The notes under the pieces: model-generated
What the model was told of the DNA's origin: nothing
Seen by the model: the letters and a program-made list of their open reading frames with translations, nothing else
The model's database searches: none
DNA from: Micromonospora sp. WMMD812
GTDB lineage: Bacteria > Actinomycetota > Actinomycetes > Mycobacteriales > Micromonosporaceae
Direction: 5' to 3'
Assembly: GCF_027497215.1 (NCBI RefSeq)
Contig: NZ_CP114904.1
Span: 2,998,001-3,062,000 of the forward strand
DNA length: 64,000 nucleotides
Made by a program: the position numbers and the translations under genes
Part shown: piece by piece, positions 26,565-36,542 of the stretch
How the letters are laid out: the number at the start of each line of letters is the position of its first letter
How positions within the stretch are numbered: position 1 is the first letter of the stretch

Positions 26565-27980
26565 TCAGGGTGTGGTGAAGTCGCCGGCGCCGAACGGGCC
26601 GACCACGGCCAGCGACATCGGGCGGCCCAGCAGTTCGGCGGCGAGGGCGTTCACGTCCTCGACGGTCACCGCGTCGACCCGGGCCAGCAGCTCGTCCACC
26701 GGCATCAGGTCGCCGTAGAGCAGCTCGCCCTTGGCCAGCCGGCTCATCCGCGAGCCGGTGTCCTCCAGGCCCAGCACGAACGACCCCTTCGACATGCCCT
26801 TGCCCCGGACGATCTCCGCCTCGGTCAGCCCGTCGGCGGCCACCCGGGCCAGCTCGGCGCGGGTCAGCTCGAGCACCTCGTCCACCTTGCCCGGGGCGCA
26901 GCCCGCGTAGACGGCGAAGAGCCCGGTGTCGGCGTACTGGCTGGCGTAGGAGTAGACGGAGTAGGCCAGGCCGCGCTGCTCCCGGATCTCCTGGAACAGC
27001 CGGCTGGACATGCCGCCGCCGAGCACGTTGTTGAGCACGCCGAGGGCGAAGCGGCGCTCGTCGGTCCGGTCGATGGCGGGGCAGCCGAGGATGACGTGCG
27101 CCTGCTCGGTCTCCTTCGGCTCGACCAGGGTCGTCGCCGGCCGAGTGCGTACGGCCGGAGCGGCCGGACGGTGCGGCGCCGGCGTGGCCGGGTCGGTGTC
27201 CAGCGGGGTGCCCTGCAAGGCCTGCCGGACCAGCTTGACCACCACCGCGTGGTCGAGGTTCCCGGCGGCGGCAATGACGATCTGCGGGGCGGTGTAGTTG
27301 CGGCGGTAGAAGCCCTGGATCTGCCCGCGGGTCATCGGGGTGACCGTCTCCTCGGTGCCGGAGATCAGTCGGCCCAGCGGGTGGTCGCCGTAGACGGCCC
27401 GGGCGAAGAGGTCGTGCACCTCGTCACCGGGCTCGTCGTCGTGCATGGCGATCTCCTCGAGGATCACGCCCCGCTCGGTCTCCACGTCCGCCGGCTCCAG
27501 TACGGAGTCGGCGACCAGGTCGCACATCACGTCGATCGCCAGCGGCAGGTCCTCGTCCAGCACGCGGGCGTAGTAGCAGGTGTACTCCTTGGTGGTGAAG
27601 GCGTTCGTCTCGCCGCCCACCGCCTCGATCGCCGAGGAGATCTCCAGCGCGCCGCGCTTGCGGGTGCCCTTGAAGAGCAGGTGCTCCAGGAAGTGCGCGG
27701 CGCCGGACTGCGGGCCGGTCTCGTCCCGGGAGCCGACCGATACCCAGATGCCGAACGACACGCTGCGCATCGTGGGGATCGCCTCGGTGAGCACGCGCAG
27801 ACCGCTGGGCAGCACGGTACGTCGTACCGTGCCGCCCAGCGGGTCGTCGCTGATCGTCCGGGTCACCGCCCGGCCGCCGCCGGCAGCCTGGTCGGCGGCT
27901 CGGGACCGGGTCGCCCCGCCCGGGAACGACACCACCCCCCGTCGATCCGGCGGAAACGGCGCACGAGCGGCCCGACTCAC
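26565..27980 (-). CDS. M16 family zinc metallopeptidase (processing-peptidase-like)
   Basis: A 471-residue M16B peptidase. The inverted zinc motif HxxEH is HFLEH at 96-100, with the downstream glutamate region RGVILEEIAMHDDEPGDEVHDLF. The second, inactive-like half contains the ERRFALGVLNNVLGGGMSSRLFQEIREQRGLAY signature in pieces (LGGGMSSRLFQEIREQRG). GTG 27980 has GGGAG six bases upstream. The pnp-M16 pairing is standard in actinobacteria and the genes are 53 bases apart. Its physiological substrate is not known. Confidence 0.9.
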   Translation of the reverse strand: MSRAARAPFPPDRRGVVSFPGGATRSRAADQAAGGGRAVTRTISDDPLGGTVRRTVLPSGLRVLTEAIPTMRSVSFGIWVSVGSRDETGPQSGAAHFLEHLLFKGTRKRGALEISSAIEAVGGETNAFTTKEYTCYYARVLDEDLPLAIDVMCDLVADSVLEPADVETERGVILEEIAMHDDEPGDEVHDLFARAVYGDHPLGRLISGTEETVTPMTRGQIQGFYRRNYTAPQIVIAAAGNLDHAVVVKLVRQALQGTPLDTDPATPAPHRPAAPAVRTRPATTLVEPKETEQAHVILGCPAIDRTDERRFALGVLNNVLGGGMSSRLFQEIREQRGLAYSVYSYASQYADTGLFAVYAGCAPGKVDEVLELTRAELARVAADGLTEAEIVRGKGMSKGSFVLGLEDTGSRMSRLAKGELLYGDLMPVDELLARVDAVTVEDVNALAAELLGRPMSLAVVGPFGAGDFTTP

Positions 27981-28033
27981 GTGTTGCTCCCAGATCGACG
28001 AGGGGTGATGGTGGTGCTGCGGTGCGAGGACGG

Positions 28034-30406
28034 TCAGGAGTGCCGGGTCCGGCGGCGCGGACGCTCGCCGCCCTCGCCACCCTCGCCGCCGCCCTGGCCA
28101 CGGTCGCCACGCTCCGGGCTCCGGCCGCCACGCTCCCGGTCACCCCGGTCGCGCGGACCCCGGTCGCCACGGTCGCGGCCGGCCGGGCGCTCGCCGCCCT
28201 CGCCCTCCGCGGCGGCCGGCGCCTCGGCGCCCTCCGGGCGGACCTTGTCCAGGTAGATCTTGCCGCGCTGGTCGATGTCGGCGATCTCCACCTCGACGCG
28301 GTCGCCCACGTTGAGGAAGTCCTCGACCTTCTCGACCCGCTTGCCGTCGCCGACCTTCGAGATGTGCAGCAGGCCGTCCCGGCCGGGCAGCAGCGAGATG
28401 AACGCGCCGAACGCGGCGGTCTTGACCACCGTGCCCAGGAACCGGTCGCCGACCTTCGGCAGGGTCGGGTTGGCGATCGCGTTGATCCGCTCCACCGCGG
28501 CCTGGGCCGACGGGCCGTTGGTCGCGCCGACGTAGATCGTGCCGTCGTCCTCGATGGAGATCTCGGCGCCGGTCTCGTCCTGGATCGCGTTGATGGTCTG
28601 GCCCTTCGGGCCGATCACCATGCCGATCTTGTCCACCGGGATCTTGACGGTGGTGACCCGCGGCGCGTAGTCGCTCATCGTGGCCGGGCCCTCGATCGCC
28701 GACTGCATCACGTCGAGGATCGTCTGCCGGGCCTCGTGGGCCTGCTGGAGTGCACCGGCCAGCACGTCTGACGGGATGCCGTCGAGCTTGGTGTCGAGCT
28801 GGAGCGCGGTGACGAAGTCCCGGGTGCCGGCGACCTTGAAGTCCATGTCACCGAACGCGTCCTCGGCGCCGAGGATGTCGGTCAGCGTCACGTACTGGGT
28901 CTTGCCGTCGACCTCGTCGGAGATGAGGCCCATGGCGATGCCGGCGACCGGCGCCTTCAGCGGCACACCGGCGGAGAGCAGGCCCAGCGTCGAGGCGCAG
29001 ACCGAACCCATCGAGGTGGAGCCGTTGGAGCCGAGCGCCTCGGAGACCTGCCGGATGGCGTACGGGAACTCTTCGCGCGAGGGCAGCACCGGGATCAGGG
29101 CCCGCTCGGCGAGCGCGCCGTGGCCGATCTCGCGCCGCTTCGGCGAACCGACCCGGCCGGTCTCACCGGTCGAGTACGGCGGGAAGTTGTAGTTGTGCAT
29201 GTAGCGCTTGGACTTCTCCGGGGAGAGGGTGTCCAGCGACTGCTCCATGCGCAGCATGTTCAGCGTGGTGACGCCCAGGATCTGGGTCTCCCCCCGCTCG
29301 AACAGCGCCGAGCCGTGCACCCGCGGCAGCACGCCGACCTCGGCGGTCAGCGGACGGATGTCACGCGGGCCACGGCCGTCGATGCGGACCTGCTCGCGCA
29401 GCACCCGGCTGCGGACCTCGGACTTGGTCAGCGACCGGAACGCGGCGCTGAGCTCCTTCTCCCGGCCCTCGAAGCGCGGGCCGAGCTCCTCGGCGACCCG
29501 GGCCTTCACCCGGTCCAGCGCCTCCTCGCGGTCCGCCTTGCCGGCGATCTTCAGGGCCTCGGCCACGTCAGCCCGGGCCAGGTCGGCCACCGCGTCGTAG
29601 GCGTCGTCGGCGTAGTCGAGGAAGACCGGGAACTCGGCGACCGGCTTGGCGGCCACGTCGGCCAGCTCGCTCTGCGCCCGGCACAGCTCGCGGATGGCGG
29701 GCTTCGCGGCCTCCAGGCCGCTGGCCACGACCTCCTCGGTCGGGGCGGGGGCACCGCCGGCGACCAGCGCCACGGTGTGCTCGGTGGCCTCGGCCTCGAC
29801 CATCATGATCGCGACGTCGCCGTCCGGCAGCGCGCGGCCGGCCACCACCATGTCGAAGGTGGCGCGGGCCAGCTCCTCGTGCGTCGGGAAGGCGACCCAC
29901 TGGCCGTCGACGTGCGCCATGCGGGTTGCGCCGATCGGGCCGGAGAACGGCAGGCCGGACAGCTTGGTCGACATCGACGCGGCGTTGATCGCCACCACGT
30001 CGTACGGGTGCTGCGGGTCGAGCGCGAGGACGGTCTCGACGACCTGGACCTCGTTGCGCAGGCCCTTGACGAAGGACGGGCGCAGCGGCCGGTCGATCAG
30101 GCGGCAGGTGAGGATCGCGTCCTCGCTCGGCCGGCCCTCACGGCGGAAGAACGAGCCGGGGATCCGGCCCGCGGCGTACATCCGCTCCTCCACGTCCACG
30201 GTCAGCGGGAAGAAGTCGAACGACTCCCGCGGCTGCTTACTGGCGGTGGTGGCGGAGAGGACGACGGTCTCGCCGAGCTGGGCGATGACGGAGCCGGCGG
30301 CCTGACGGGCCAGCCGACCGGTGGAGAAGGTGATCTCACGGGTGCCGAAGGACCCGTTGTCGATCACGGCGGTGCGGGATTCGGTGCCGAGGTTGGTCTC
30401 GGTCAT
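28034..30406 (-). CDS. pnp: Polyribonucleotide nucleotidyltransferase (PNPase)
   Basis: A 790-residue phosphorolytic 3'-5' exoribonuclease. Two RNase PH domains (about 20-240 and 370-600) are followed by KH ([23 protein letters not shown]) and S1 ([31 protein letters not shown]) RNA-binding domains. The last 55 residues form an arginine/glycine/aspartate-rich disordered tail with RGDR repeats. ATG 30406 has GAAGGAG ten bases upstream; a 13-codon extension is open but lacks support. In actinobacteria PNPase also makes RNA 3' tails and uses guanosine-polyphosphate substrates. Confidence 0.96.
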   Translation of the reverse strand: MTETNLGTESRTAVIDNGSFGTREITFSTGRLARQAAGSVIAQLGETVVLSATTASKQPRESFDFFPLTVDVEERMYAAGRIPGSFFRREGRPSEDAILTCRLIDRPLRPSFVKGLRNEVQVVETVLALDPQHPYDVVAINAASMSTKLSGLPFSGPIGATRMAHVDGQWVAFPTHEELARATFDMVVAGRALPDGDVAIMMVEAEATEHTVALVAGGAPAPTEEVVASGLEAAKPAIRELCRAQSELADVAAKPVAEFPVFLDYADDAYDAVADLARADVAEALKIAGKADREEALDRVKARVAEELGPRFEGREKELSAAFRSLTKSEVRSRVLREQVRIDGRGPRDIRPLTAEVGVLPRVHGSALFERGETQILGVTTLNMLRMEQSLDTLSPEKSKRYMHNYNFPPYSTGETGRVGSPKRREIGHGALAERALIPVLPSREEFPYAIRQVSEALGSNGSTSMGSVCASTLGLLSAGVPLKAPVAGIAMGLISDEVDGKTQYVTLTDILGAEDAFGDMDFKVAGTRDFVTALQLDTKLDGIPSDVLAGALQQAHEARQTILDVMQSAIEGPATMSDYAPRVTTVKIPVDKIGMVIGPKGQTINAIQDETGAEISIEDDGTIYVGATNGPSAQAAVERINAIANPTLPKVGDRFLGTVVKTAAFGAFISLLPGRDGLLHISKVGDGKRVEKVEDFLNVGDRVEVEIADIDQRGKIYLDKVRPEGAEAPAAAEGEGGERPAGRDRGDRGPRDRGDRERGGRSPERGDRGQGGGEGGEGGERPRRRTRHS

Positions 30407-30591
30407 GGTGCGGTTGTGCTCCTTCGCGTCGGGGGCCCACGACACGGGAGCTGCCCAGACGGCCGGTCTTCGATCGAAGCGCCCGGGTGGCCGGCGAGTT
30501 GCCGGGGTGCCCGGGGGCCACTACCGGAGACCGGTGCGCTGACCGGCTCCCTCTCGAATGGTCGAGCGGCCCTGTTCTTCTGTGGTGCGGA

Positions 30592-30625
30592 ACGGGGGAG
30601 CGACCCGGTCGGGTCGCTCCCCCGT
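30592..30625 (-). terminator. Strong hairpin terminator after rpsO
   Basis: A perfect 15-base stem (30592-30606 with 30611-30625, core GGGGGAGCGACCC) closes a GGTC loop. It begins five bases after the rpsO stop at 30630 on the minus strand. No T-run follows. It separates rpsO from pnp, so pnp likely has its own promoter in 30407-30591 or depends on readthrough. Confidence 0.8.
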
Positions 30626-30629
30626 CACG

Positions 30630-30899
30630 TCACCGGCGCAGACCGAGCCGCTCGATGAGCGACCGGTAGCGGTTGATGTCCTTCTTCTGGACGTAGTTGA
30701 GCAGCCGACGGCGACGGCCGACCAGCAGCAGCAGCCCACGGCGGCTGTGGTGGTCGTGCTTGTGCACCTTCAGGTGCTCGGTGAGCTCGGCGATCCGCTT
30801 GGTGAGGACCGCGACCTGCACCTCCGGCGAACCGGTGTCGCCCTCGGCGGTCGCGTACTCCGCGCGGATCTTGGCCTTTGCTTCCTGGTCGAGCGCCAT
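30630..30899 (-). CDS. rpsO: Small ribosomal subunit protein uS15
   Basis: An 89-residue S15. The family pattern [38 protein letters not shown] is intact in its key parts ([16 protein letters not shown]), as is the C-terminal [16 protein letters not shown] 30899 has AGGGAG six bases upstream. The 290 bases between rpsO and ribF (30900-31189) hold the rpsO leader and promoter and no other gene. Confidence 0.97.
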   Translation of the reverse strand: MALDQEAKAKIRAEYATAEGDTGSPEVQVAVLTKRIAELTEHLKVHKHDHHSRRGLLLLVGRRRRLLNYVQKKDINRYRSLIERLGLRR

Positions 30900-31189
30900 G
30901 TTCTCCCTGTTTCGGTGGGTTGATCACTGGTGTCCGTCATCCCGTCCGGTGGACCGGAGTCGGACCGGTACCTCGCACCCGCGGCGTCGAGCAGGCACGC
31001 GAGGCCCCACGTCGGTCATCCGACGTCCCCGCCAGACTATCAGTTGTCAGCGGGAGTGCCCGGTCAAGGGCCGCGCGCCGGGTTCGCGCCGCCCGACGCG
31101 ACCTCCCGACCGGCCCGCCGGTGCGGCGGGCGTCACCCGTGGGAGCGCGCCCGAGGCGGCCGCGACCGGCGGCGGCGCACCGGCGATGG

Positions 31190-32119
31190 TCAGCCGAGCG
31201 CGCGCCGGGTCCGCTCCACGTCCTCGCGGATCTGCGCGATCAGCGGCTCGACCGAGTCGTACCGGACCTGACCCCGCAGGTGCGCCACGAAGTCCAGCGC
31301 CAGTCGCTCACCGTAGAGGTCGCCGTCGAAGTCGAGGGCGTACGCCTCGACCCGCCGCTCCCGGCCGGAGAAGGTCGGGTTGGTGCCTACCGACACGGCC
31401 GCCATCAGCGGCTCGCGCTGGCCGCGACGGACCAGCCGGGCGGCGTACACGCCGTCGGCGGGGATCGCCGCGTACCGGTGGCAGAGCAGGTTGGCGGTGG
31501 GGAAGCCCAGCTCACGTCCGCGCTGGTCGCCCCGGACCACCACACCCTCCACCCGGTGCGGCCGGCCCAGCGCGGCCGCCGCCGCGCCCACGTCCCCCGC
31601 GTCGACGCAGGAGCGGATGTAGGTGGAGGAGAAGACCGTGCCGTCGGCGGCCACCAGCGGGGCGCCCTCGACCCCGAAGCCGAAGGTCCGGCCCAGCCGC
31701 TCCAGCAGCGCCACGTCACCGGCTGCCTTGTGCCCGAAGCGGAAGTTGTCCCCCACCACGACCAGCGCGGCGTGCAGGTGCTCGACCAGCACGTCGTGCA
31801 CGAACGCCTCGGCCGGCAGCCGGGAGAACTCGGGGGTGAACGGCACGACGCAGAGCACGTCGACGCCGAGCGCCTCGATCAGCTCGGCCTTGCGGGCCGG
31901 CTCGGTGAGCACCGCCGGGTGCGAACCGGGGCGGACCACCTCGGCCGGGTGCGGGTCGAACGTGACGACCACCGACTGCACGCCCAGCTCCCGGGCCCGG
32001 GCCACCGCGTGGCCGATGGTGGCCTGGTGCCCCTTGTGCACGCCGTCGAAGACGCCGATGGTCACGACCGACCGCCCCCAGCCACCGGGCGCCGCGTCGT
32101 ACCCCCGCCACCGCTGCAT
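31190..32119 (-). CDS. ribF: Bifunctional riboflavin kinase / FAD synthetase
   Basis: A 309-residue enzyme making FMN and then FAD. The N-terminal adenylyltransferase domain has VTIGVFDGVHKGHQATIG (nucleotide-binding GxFDGxHxGH) and VVVGDNFRFGHKAAGD; the C-terminal kinase domain has the GRELGFPTANL signature and FDGDLYGERLALDFVAHLRGQ. ATG 32119 has GGAGGA five bases upstream. It follows truB by 77 bases, the normal truB-ribF-rpsO order. Confidence 0.95.
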   Translation of the reverse strand: MQRWRGYDAAPGGWGRSVVTIGVFDGVHKGHQATIGHAVARARELGVQSVVVTFDPHPAEVVRPGSHPAVLTEPARKAELIEALGVDVLCVVPFTPEFSRLPAEAFVHDVLVEHLHAALVVVGDNFRFGHKAAGDVALLERLGRTFGFGVEGAPLVAADGTVFSSTYIRSCVDAGDVGAAAAALGRPHRVEGVVVRGDQRGRELGFPTANLLCHRYAAIPADGVYAARLVRRGQREPLMAAVSVGTNPTFSGRERRVEAYALDFDGDLYGERLALDFVAHLRGQVRYDSVEPLIAQIREDVERTRRALG

Positions 32120-32196
32120 GCCGCTCCTCCCCTGCTCCCCGGCCGGCACCACGCCGGTCCGGCCCCGTGACCACCCGCCGGGCCCCGGCACCGCCG

Positions 32197-33081
32197 TCAG
32201 GCCGGCGCGAGCACGATCTCCGCCCGGGCGCGGCCGTCCCGCTCGCTGACGATAGCGACCAGGCCCCCGGCCGGATCGAAGACGGCGTACGGCCCTGTGA
32301 TGCCGGTCGCCTCCAGCGGCCCTCCGTGCGAGAGCACCGTCGTCTCGGCGGCGGTGGCGTCGCGGCGCGGGAAGAACCGGTCGGCCGCCGCCGCGAGCGG
32401 CAACGTCACCACCTCGGGCGCGCGCTGCTCCAGCTCGTCGAGGGTCGCCGCCTCCGCGAGGGTGAAGCCACCCACCGCCGTACGCCGCAGCGCGGTCAGG
32501 TGCCCGCCCACGCCGAGGGCGAGACCGGCGTCCCGGGCGATCGCCCGGATGTACGTGCCGGAGGAGCAGGTCACGTCGACGTCCACGTCGACCACGTCGG
32601 GCTGGTCGCGCCGGACGGCGAGCAGCTCCAGGCGGGAGACGGTGACCCGGCGGGCCGGAAGCTCGACGCTCTCTCCCTCGCGCACCCGCTTGTACGCCCG
32701 CTCTCCGTTGATCTTGATGGCGCTGACCGCGCTCGGCACCTGGTCGATCTCGCCCGTCAGCGCCGCGAGGGCGTCCCGGATCGCGGCGTCGGCGACCTCG
32801 CCGGCCGGGGTGGTGGCGATCACGTCGCCCTCGGCGTCGTCGGTGACGGTGGCCTGGCCGAGCCGGATCGTGGCGGTGTAGCTCTTGCCCGCGCCGATGA
32901 CGTACGTCAGCAGCCGGGTGGCCCGACCCACCCCGATCACCAGCACCCCGGTGGCCATCGGATCGAGGGTGCCGCCGTGGCCCACCCGACGGGTCCGGGC
33001 CAGCCGGCGGATCCGCGCCACCACGTCGTGCGACGTCATGCCGCCGGGCTTGTCGACCACGATCAGACCGTCTGTGCTCAC
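32197..33081 (-). CDS. truB: tRNA pseudouridine(55) synthase
   Basis: A 294-residue enzyme converting U55 of tRNAs to pseudouridine. It opens DGLIVVDKPGGMTSHDVV and has the catalytic aspartate in GHGGTLDPMATGVLVIGVGRAT. The C-terminal actinobacterial PUA-like extension is present. GTG 33081 was chosen; a TTG three codons upstream is also in frame. It is divergent from the membrane-anchored protein gene at 33274 across a 192-base region. Confidence 0.95.
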   Translation of the reverse strand: MSTDGLIVVDKPGGMTSHDVVARIRRLARTRRVGHGGTLDPMATGVLVIGVGRATRLLTYVIGAGKSYTATIRLGQATVTDDAEGDVIATTPAGEVADAAIRDALAALTGEIDQVPSAVSAIKINGERAYKRVREGESVELPARRVTVSRLELLAVRRDQPDVVDVDVDVTCSSGTYIRAIARDAGLALGVGGHLTALRRTAVGGFTLAEAATLDELEQRAPEVVTLPLAAAADRFFPRRDATAAETTVLSHGGPLEATGITGPYAVFDPAGGLVAIVSERDGRARAEIVLAPA

Positions 33082-33273
33082 GACACCCAAGCCTGCCAGA
33101 CGTCCTCACGGGGGCCGCCACGGCCGGGCATCCGTGCCGGAGATCGGGTGATCGGCGGGTGCGGGATCGGCCGGACCGGTGGGAACGCCCGCCGCCGGCC
33201 GTCTCGGTCAGCGCGGAGGCGGGCCCGGTGAGATGATCATGCGCCCCCTCGCCGCCCGAGCTCTGGAAACTGG

Positions 33274-34299
33274 ATGACCACCACCGATCCGTCCGCACCG
33301 GCAGCCACCCCCGCCCCGAACTCCGTCTCCGACGCCGCCGGGGAACCGCCCGTCCGGATCCCCGACTGGATGCGCGAGCCGCGGACGGAGCATCCGCCGA
33401 CCGGCTCGGAGCGGCTCAGACTGGTGTGGGAGGAGCACGGCGGGAAGGTGCTCGGCGGGATCGGCGGCATCGTGGCCCTCGGCCTGGTGGTGGTGCTGGC
33501 GGTGAGCGGGATGACCTTCCGCCAGCGGGTGCACGACGGCGAGCCACTGCTGCCGCGCCGCGACCGGACCGCCGCCGCGCGGCCGACCGACGCCAGCGGC
33601 AACTCGCTGGGGGTGTACGTCGGGACTCCGGCGGAGTCCTTCGCCGCGGGCGCGGACGCCATCGAACTGCCCGCAGCCACAGCCGCCGGGCCGTTCACCG
33701 CGAAGCAGGTCGCGAACGCGCTGGACCAGGTGCGTCAGGCGCTGGTCGCGGCGCGGCTCGCCCCGTCGATGGTGGCAGCCGACGAACCCGGACCGTTCCT
33801 CGCCCTGCTCGCCGAGGACAACCGCGACGAAGTTCGCGCCGACCTGGCCGACGGCGCCTCTCTCAACTACGCGACTCGGATCGACCCCGACGCCAACCCG
33901 GGATGGGTACGGGACGACGGCGTCCGGGCCAAGGGGACGGTCAGCTTCCGCGCGACCACCGACGCCGACGGCTTCCGGGTCGTCGAGATCACCACGAGCT
34001 TCCTCTGGGTCTACTCCTTCGACCTCTGGCAGGCACAGAAGTATCCGCCGGGGACGGAGCTGGTCACGATCCGCGACCGGGTCGTCTGGCACCTGCCGCA
34101 TCCCGACGACGTCCTGCCGGCCTCCCGAGGCCTCTGGGTGGCGGAGGCAGCGAGCACCGTCCAGAACGCCGACTGCGCCGCGATCAGGCGCGGCTACCTG
34201 GCGCTGGAGAAGAAGGACCGGCTCGGCATCCCCACCCCCGGTCCGACCGGCGACGTGTACCAGCCGGACTGGCGTCCGGGCGACGGCGAGGAGTGCTGA
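33274..34299 (+). CDS. Membrane-anchored protein of unknown function
   Basis: A 341-residue protein with a proline/alanine-rich cytoplasmic N-terminus (about 65 residues), one membrane helix VLGGIGGIVALGLVVVLAVSG, and a 260-residue extracytoplasmic domain. That domain has a cystatin/NTF2-like feel, with FRVVEITTSFLWVYSFDLWQ strands, and two cysteines near the end that could form a disulfide. I recognise no family. The ATG at 33274 follows a purine stretch GGAAACTGG. It ends nine bases before the convergent MATE transporter gene, so there is little room for separate terminators. It probably is lineage specific. Confidence 0.7.
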   Translation: MTTTDPSAPAATPAPNSVSDAAGEPPVRIPDWMREPRTEHPPTGSERLRLVWEEHGGKVLGGIGGIVALGLVVVLAVSGMTFRQRVHDGEPLLPRRDRTAAARPTDASGNSLGVYVGTPAESFAAGADAIELPAATAAGPFTAKQVANALDQVRQALVAARLAPSMVAADEPGPFLALLAEDNRDEVRADLADGASLNYATRIDPDANPGWVRDDGVRAKGTVSFRATTDADGFRVVEITTSFLWVYSFDLWQAQKYPPGTELVTIRDRVVWHLPHPDDVLPASRGLWVAEAASTVQNADCAAIRRGYLALEKKDRLGIPTPGPTGDVYQPDWRPGDGEEC

Positions 34300-34308
34300 G
34301 GCCGCCGC

Positions 34309-35649
34309 TCAGCGGACCGCCCCCACCACCGCCCACCGTCCCGAGCGCAGCCGCAGGAGCAGCGCGACCAACCGGAGCACCACGAACAGGGTGAGGCCGG
34401 CCCAGATGCCGCCCAGCCCGAGGTCGAGCCCGTACGCCAGCCAGATCGCCGGCAGGAACCCGCCCAGCGCCGCCACGACGGTGAGGTTGCGCAGGTAGCG
34501 GACGTCACCCGCGCCGATCAACACGCCGTCCAGGGCGAAGACCACCCCGGCCAGCGGCTGCATCGCCACGAACCAGGGCCAGGCCACCATGGCCTGGTCG
34601 CGGACCTGTGGGTCGGAGCTGAACCAGGCCGGCACCACCCCGGCGCCGGCGGCGATCAGCACCGCGAACGCGACGCCGCACACGCCGCCGAGCAGCCCGA
34701 TCCGGCGGGCCAGCGAGCGCGCCCCGGCCTCGTCGCCGGCACCGAGCGCGGCGCCGACCAGCGACTGCGCGGCGATGGCGAGCGCGTCGAGCACCAGCGC
34801 GGTGAAGAACCACAGTTGCAGGGCGATCTGGTGGGCGCCGACCGCCGCCGCGCCGAAGCGGGCCGCCACGGCGGTCGCCGACAGGAAGCTCGCCTGGAAC
34901 GCCGCTCCACGGATCAGCAGGTCGCGGCTGAGCACCAACTGCTGGCGGATCAGCCGGGGCCGCGGCCGCAGCGGGACGCGTTCGGCCACCAGCGCGGCGG
35001 CGAACAGCCCGCCGCCGAGCGTCTGGGCGACCGCGTTGGCCACCGCCGAACCGGTCAGGCCGAGCCCGAGGGGGTAGACCAGCACGGGGCAGAGCACCGC
35101 GGAGAGCAGGTTCGGCCCCAGCACGAAGAGCAGCGGGCGGCGGGTGTCCTGGATTCCGCGCAGCCAGCCGTTGCCCGCGGCGGCGAGCAGCAGCCCGGGG
35201 GCGCCGAGCGACGCGATCCGCAGCCACTGCGCCGCGGCGTCGGCCACCTCACCGGGGCCGCCGACGAGCGTACGCGCGAGCGCCCCGCCGCCGACCTGCA
35301 TGGCGAGCGCGACCAGCAGCCCGACGCCGAACGCCAGCCAGGACGCCTGCACGCCCTCGGCGACGGCGGCCGCCCGGTCCCCCGCGCCGAACCGGCGGGC
35401 CGAGCGCCCGGTGGTGCCGTACGCCACCACGGTGCCGAGCCAGGCGGTGAGCGTCATGACCGTGCCGCCGACGGCGAGCGCGGCCAGCGGCACCCGGCCG
35501 AGGTGGCCGACCACGGCGGTGTCGACCAGCACGTAGAGCGGCTCGGCGGCGAGCACGACGAGCGCCGGCAGGGCGAGCGCGGCGATGCGTCGCGGCGTGG
35601 CGGCGGCGCGGGCGGTGGTGGCGGTGTCGGTGGCGGTTGGCTGGCTCAT
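34309..35649 (-). CDS. MATE family efflux transporter (DinF-like)
   Basis: A 446-residue, twelve-helix transporter. Family landmarks are ALPALVVLAAEPLYVLVDTAVVGHLG at the start, AVGGTVMTLTAWLGT in helix 2 and ALDAIAIAAQSLVGAALGAGDEA-like residues (LDALAIAAQSLVGAALGAG) in the middle. MATE proteins export cations or drugs with proton or sodium gradients; the DinF branch is usual in actinobacteria next to truB/rbfA. ATG 35649 (MSQPTATDTATT) was chosen over an upstream start six codons earlier. Confidence 0.9.
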   Translation of the reverse strand: MSQPTATDTATTARAAATPRRIAALALPALVVLAAEPLYVLVDTAVVGHLGRVPLAALAVGGTVMTLTAWLGTVVAYGTTGRSARRFGAGDRAAAVAEGVQASWLAFGVGLLVALAMQVGGGALARTLVGGPGEVADAAAQWLRIASLGAPGLLLAAAGNGWLRGIQDTRRPLLFVLGPNLLSAVLCPVLVYPLGLGLTGSAVANAVAQTLGGGLFAAALVAERVPLRPRPRLIRQQLVLSRDLLIRGAAFQASFLSATAVAARFGAAAVGAHQIALQLWFFTALVLDALAIAAQSLVGAALGAGDEAGARSLARRIGLLGGVCGVAFAVLIAAGAGVVPAWFSSDPQVRDQAMVAWPWFVAMQPLAGVVFALDGVLIGAGDVRYLRNLTVVAALGGFLPAIWLAYGLDLGLGGIWAGLTLFVVLRLVALLLRLRSGRWAVVGAVR

Positions 35650-35671
35650 CGCCGCCGATCCTGGCACGACC

Positions 35672-35887
35672 TCAGTAAGGGGCGCAAGACGGGTGATGAC
35701 TTACGCATCGACCGTCCGGCGTGACAGGGGAAGGTGTCGACCGCGGGTGGCGGCGGCCGGGTCGAGGAACAGGAGGCGGGCGAAGGCGGGGACCGACGTT
35801 GATCCACTCCAGATCGCCGATATCGCGGTGTCCTGGGGCGTGGCGCAACGCCAGGTCGCCCACCTCGGTGTCGATCTTCTGCGGCAC
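35672..35887 (-). CDS. Short ORF or gene remnant of unknown status
   Basis: A 71-codon frame beginning GTG 35887 (MPQKIDTEVGDLALRHAPG). The first 35 codons have the strong third-position GC bias and residue mixture of real protein, while the rest is proline/arginine-rich and looks non-coding. It may be a decayed gene end or a real small protein. It sits 22 bases upstream of the MATE start in a 254-base gap that holds nothing else I can support. Confidence 0.22.
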   Translation of the reverse strand: MPQKIDTEVGDLALRHAPGHRDIGDLEWINVGPRLRPPPVPRPGRRHPRSTPSPVTPDGRCVSHHPSCAPY

Positions 35888-35903
35888 GACACCGCTCGCC
35901 GGC

Positions 35904-36419
35904 TCAGCGTGGGGCGGTGGGGAGTGAGTCGAGCCAGCGACGCACCGCGGCGCGACTGCGCAGCCGCACCACGGGCACTTCCGGGGCGGACGCGACCGAC
36001 GCGAGCAGGCGCGGCCGGGAACGGCGCGGGTAGCGCCAGACGTACCAGAGGAACTGGAGGTCGATCTGTTCCGCGCAGCCGGCGGGCAGGTCGTCGCGCG
36101 CCGTCGCGCGGTGGGCCCAGCGGCGGCGCAGCACCCGACCGAGGCAGAGCAGTCGGGGCAGGTCGCAGAAGACGAGCAGGTCGGCCCGGGGCAGGCGGAG
36201 GTCGAGGCTGCCGCCGTAGTTGCCGTCCATCACCCAGGCCGGTCGGGCCGCCAGCCGGGTGACGGTCTCCCGCCAGCGCGCCTCGTCGGGCGCGGTCCAG
36301 CCGGGCTGCCAGAAGTGCCGGTCGAGGTGGATCAGCGGGAGATCGAGCCGGCGGGCGATCTCGCGGGCGAGGGTGGTCTTGCCGGCACCGGCGCTGCCGA
36401 CCACCAGGATCCGGCGCAC
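35904..36419 (-). CDS. P-loop AAA / adenylate-kinase-like NTPase (topology-modulation family)
   Basis: A 171-residue nucleotide kinase fold. Walker A is VVGSAGAGKTTLAREIA at residues 6-22, followed by LPLIHLDRHFWQPGW, which replaces the usual NMP-binding stretch, and the lid-like RRRWAHRATARDDLPAGC. Proteins of this type are annotated as FlaR or DNA topology modulation proteins; the substrate is not established. GTG 36419 puts the P-loop at the normal N-terminal position. Confidence 0.78.
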   Translation of the reverse strand: MRRILVVGSAGAGKTTLAREIARRLDLPLIHLDRHFWQPGWTAPDEARWRETVTRLAARPAWVMDGNYGGSLDLRLPRADLLVFCDLPRLLCLGRVLRRRWAHRATARDDLPAGCAEQIDLQFLWYVWRYPRRSRPRLLASVASAPEVPVVRLRSRAAVRRWLDSLPTAPR

Positions 36420-36542
36420 CAGGCGACCGTACTGCCCGGTCGGGGCCGGCGGGAAGCGGAGTCGGGTCAGGCTGTCGACGCCGGACGGGCGGTGACGCTG
36501 TCGGCGCGGCGCGTCGGCGGCGTCACCGCCGGGCGGTCTGCG

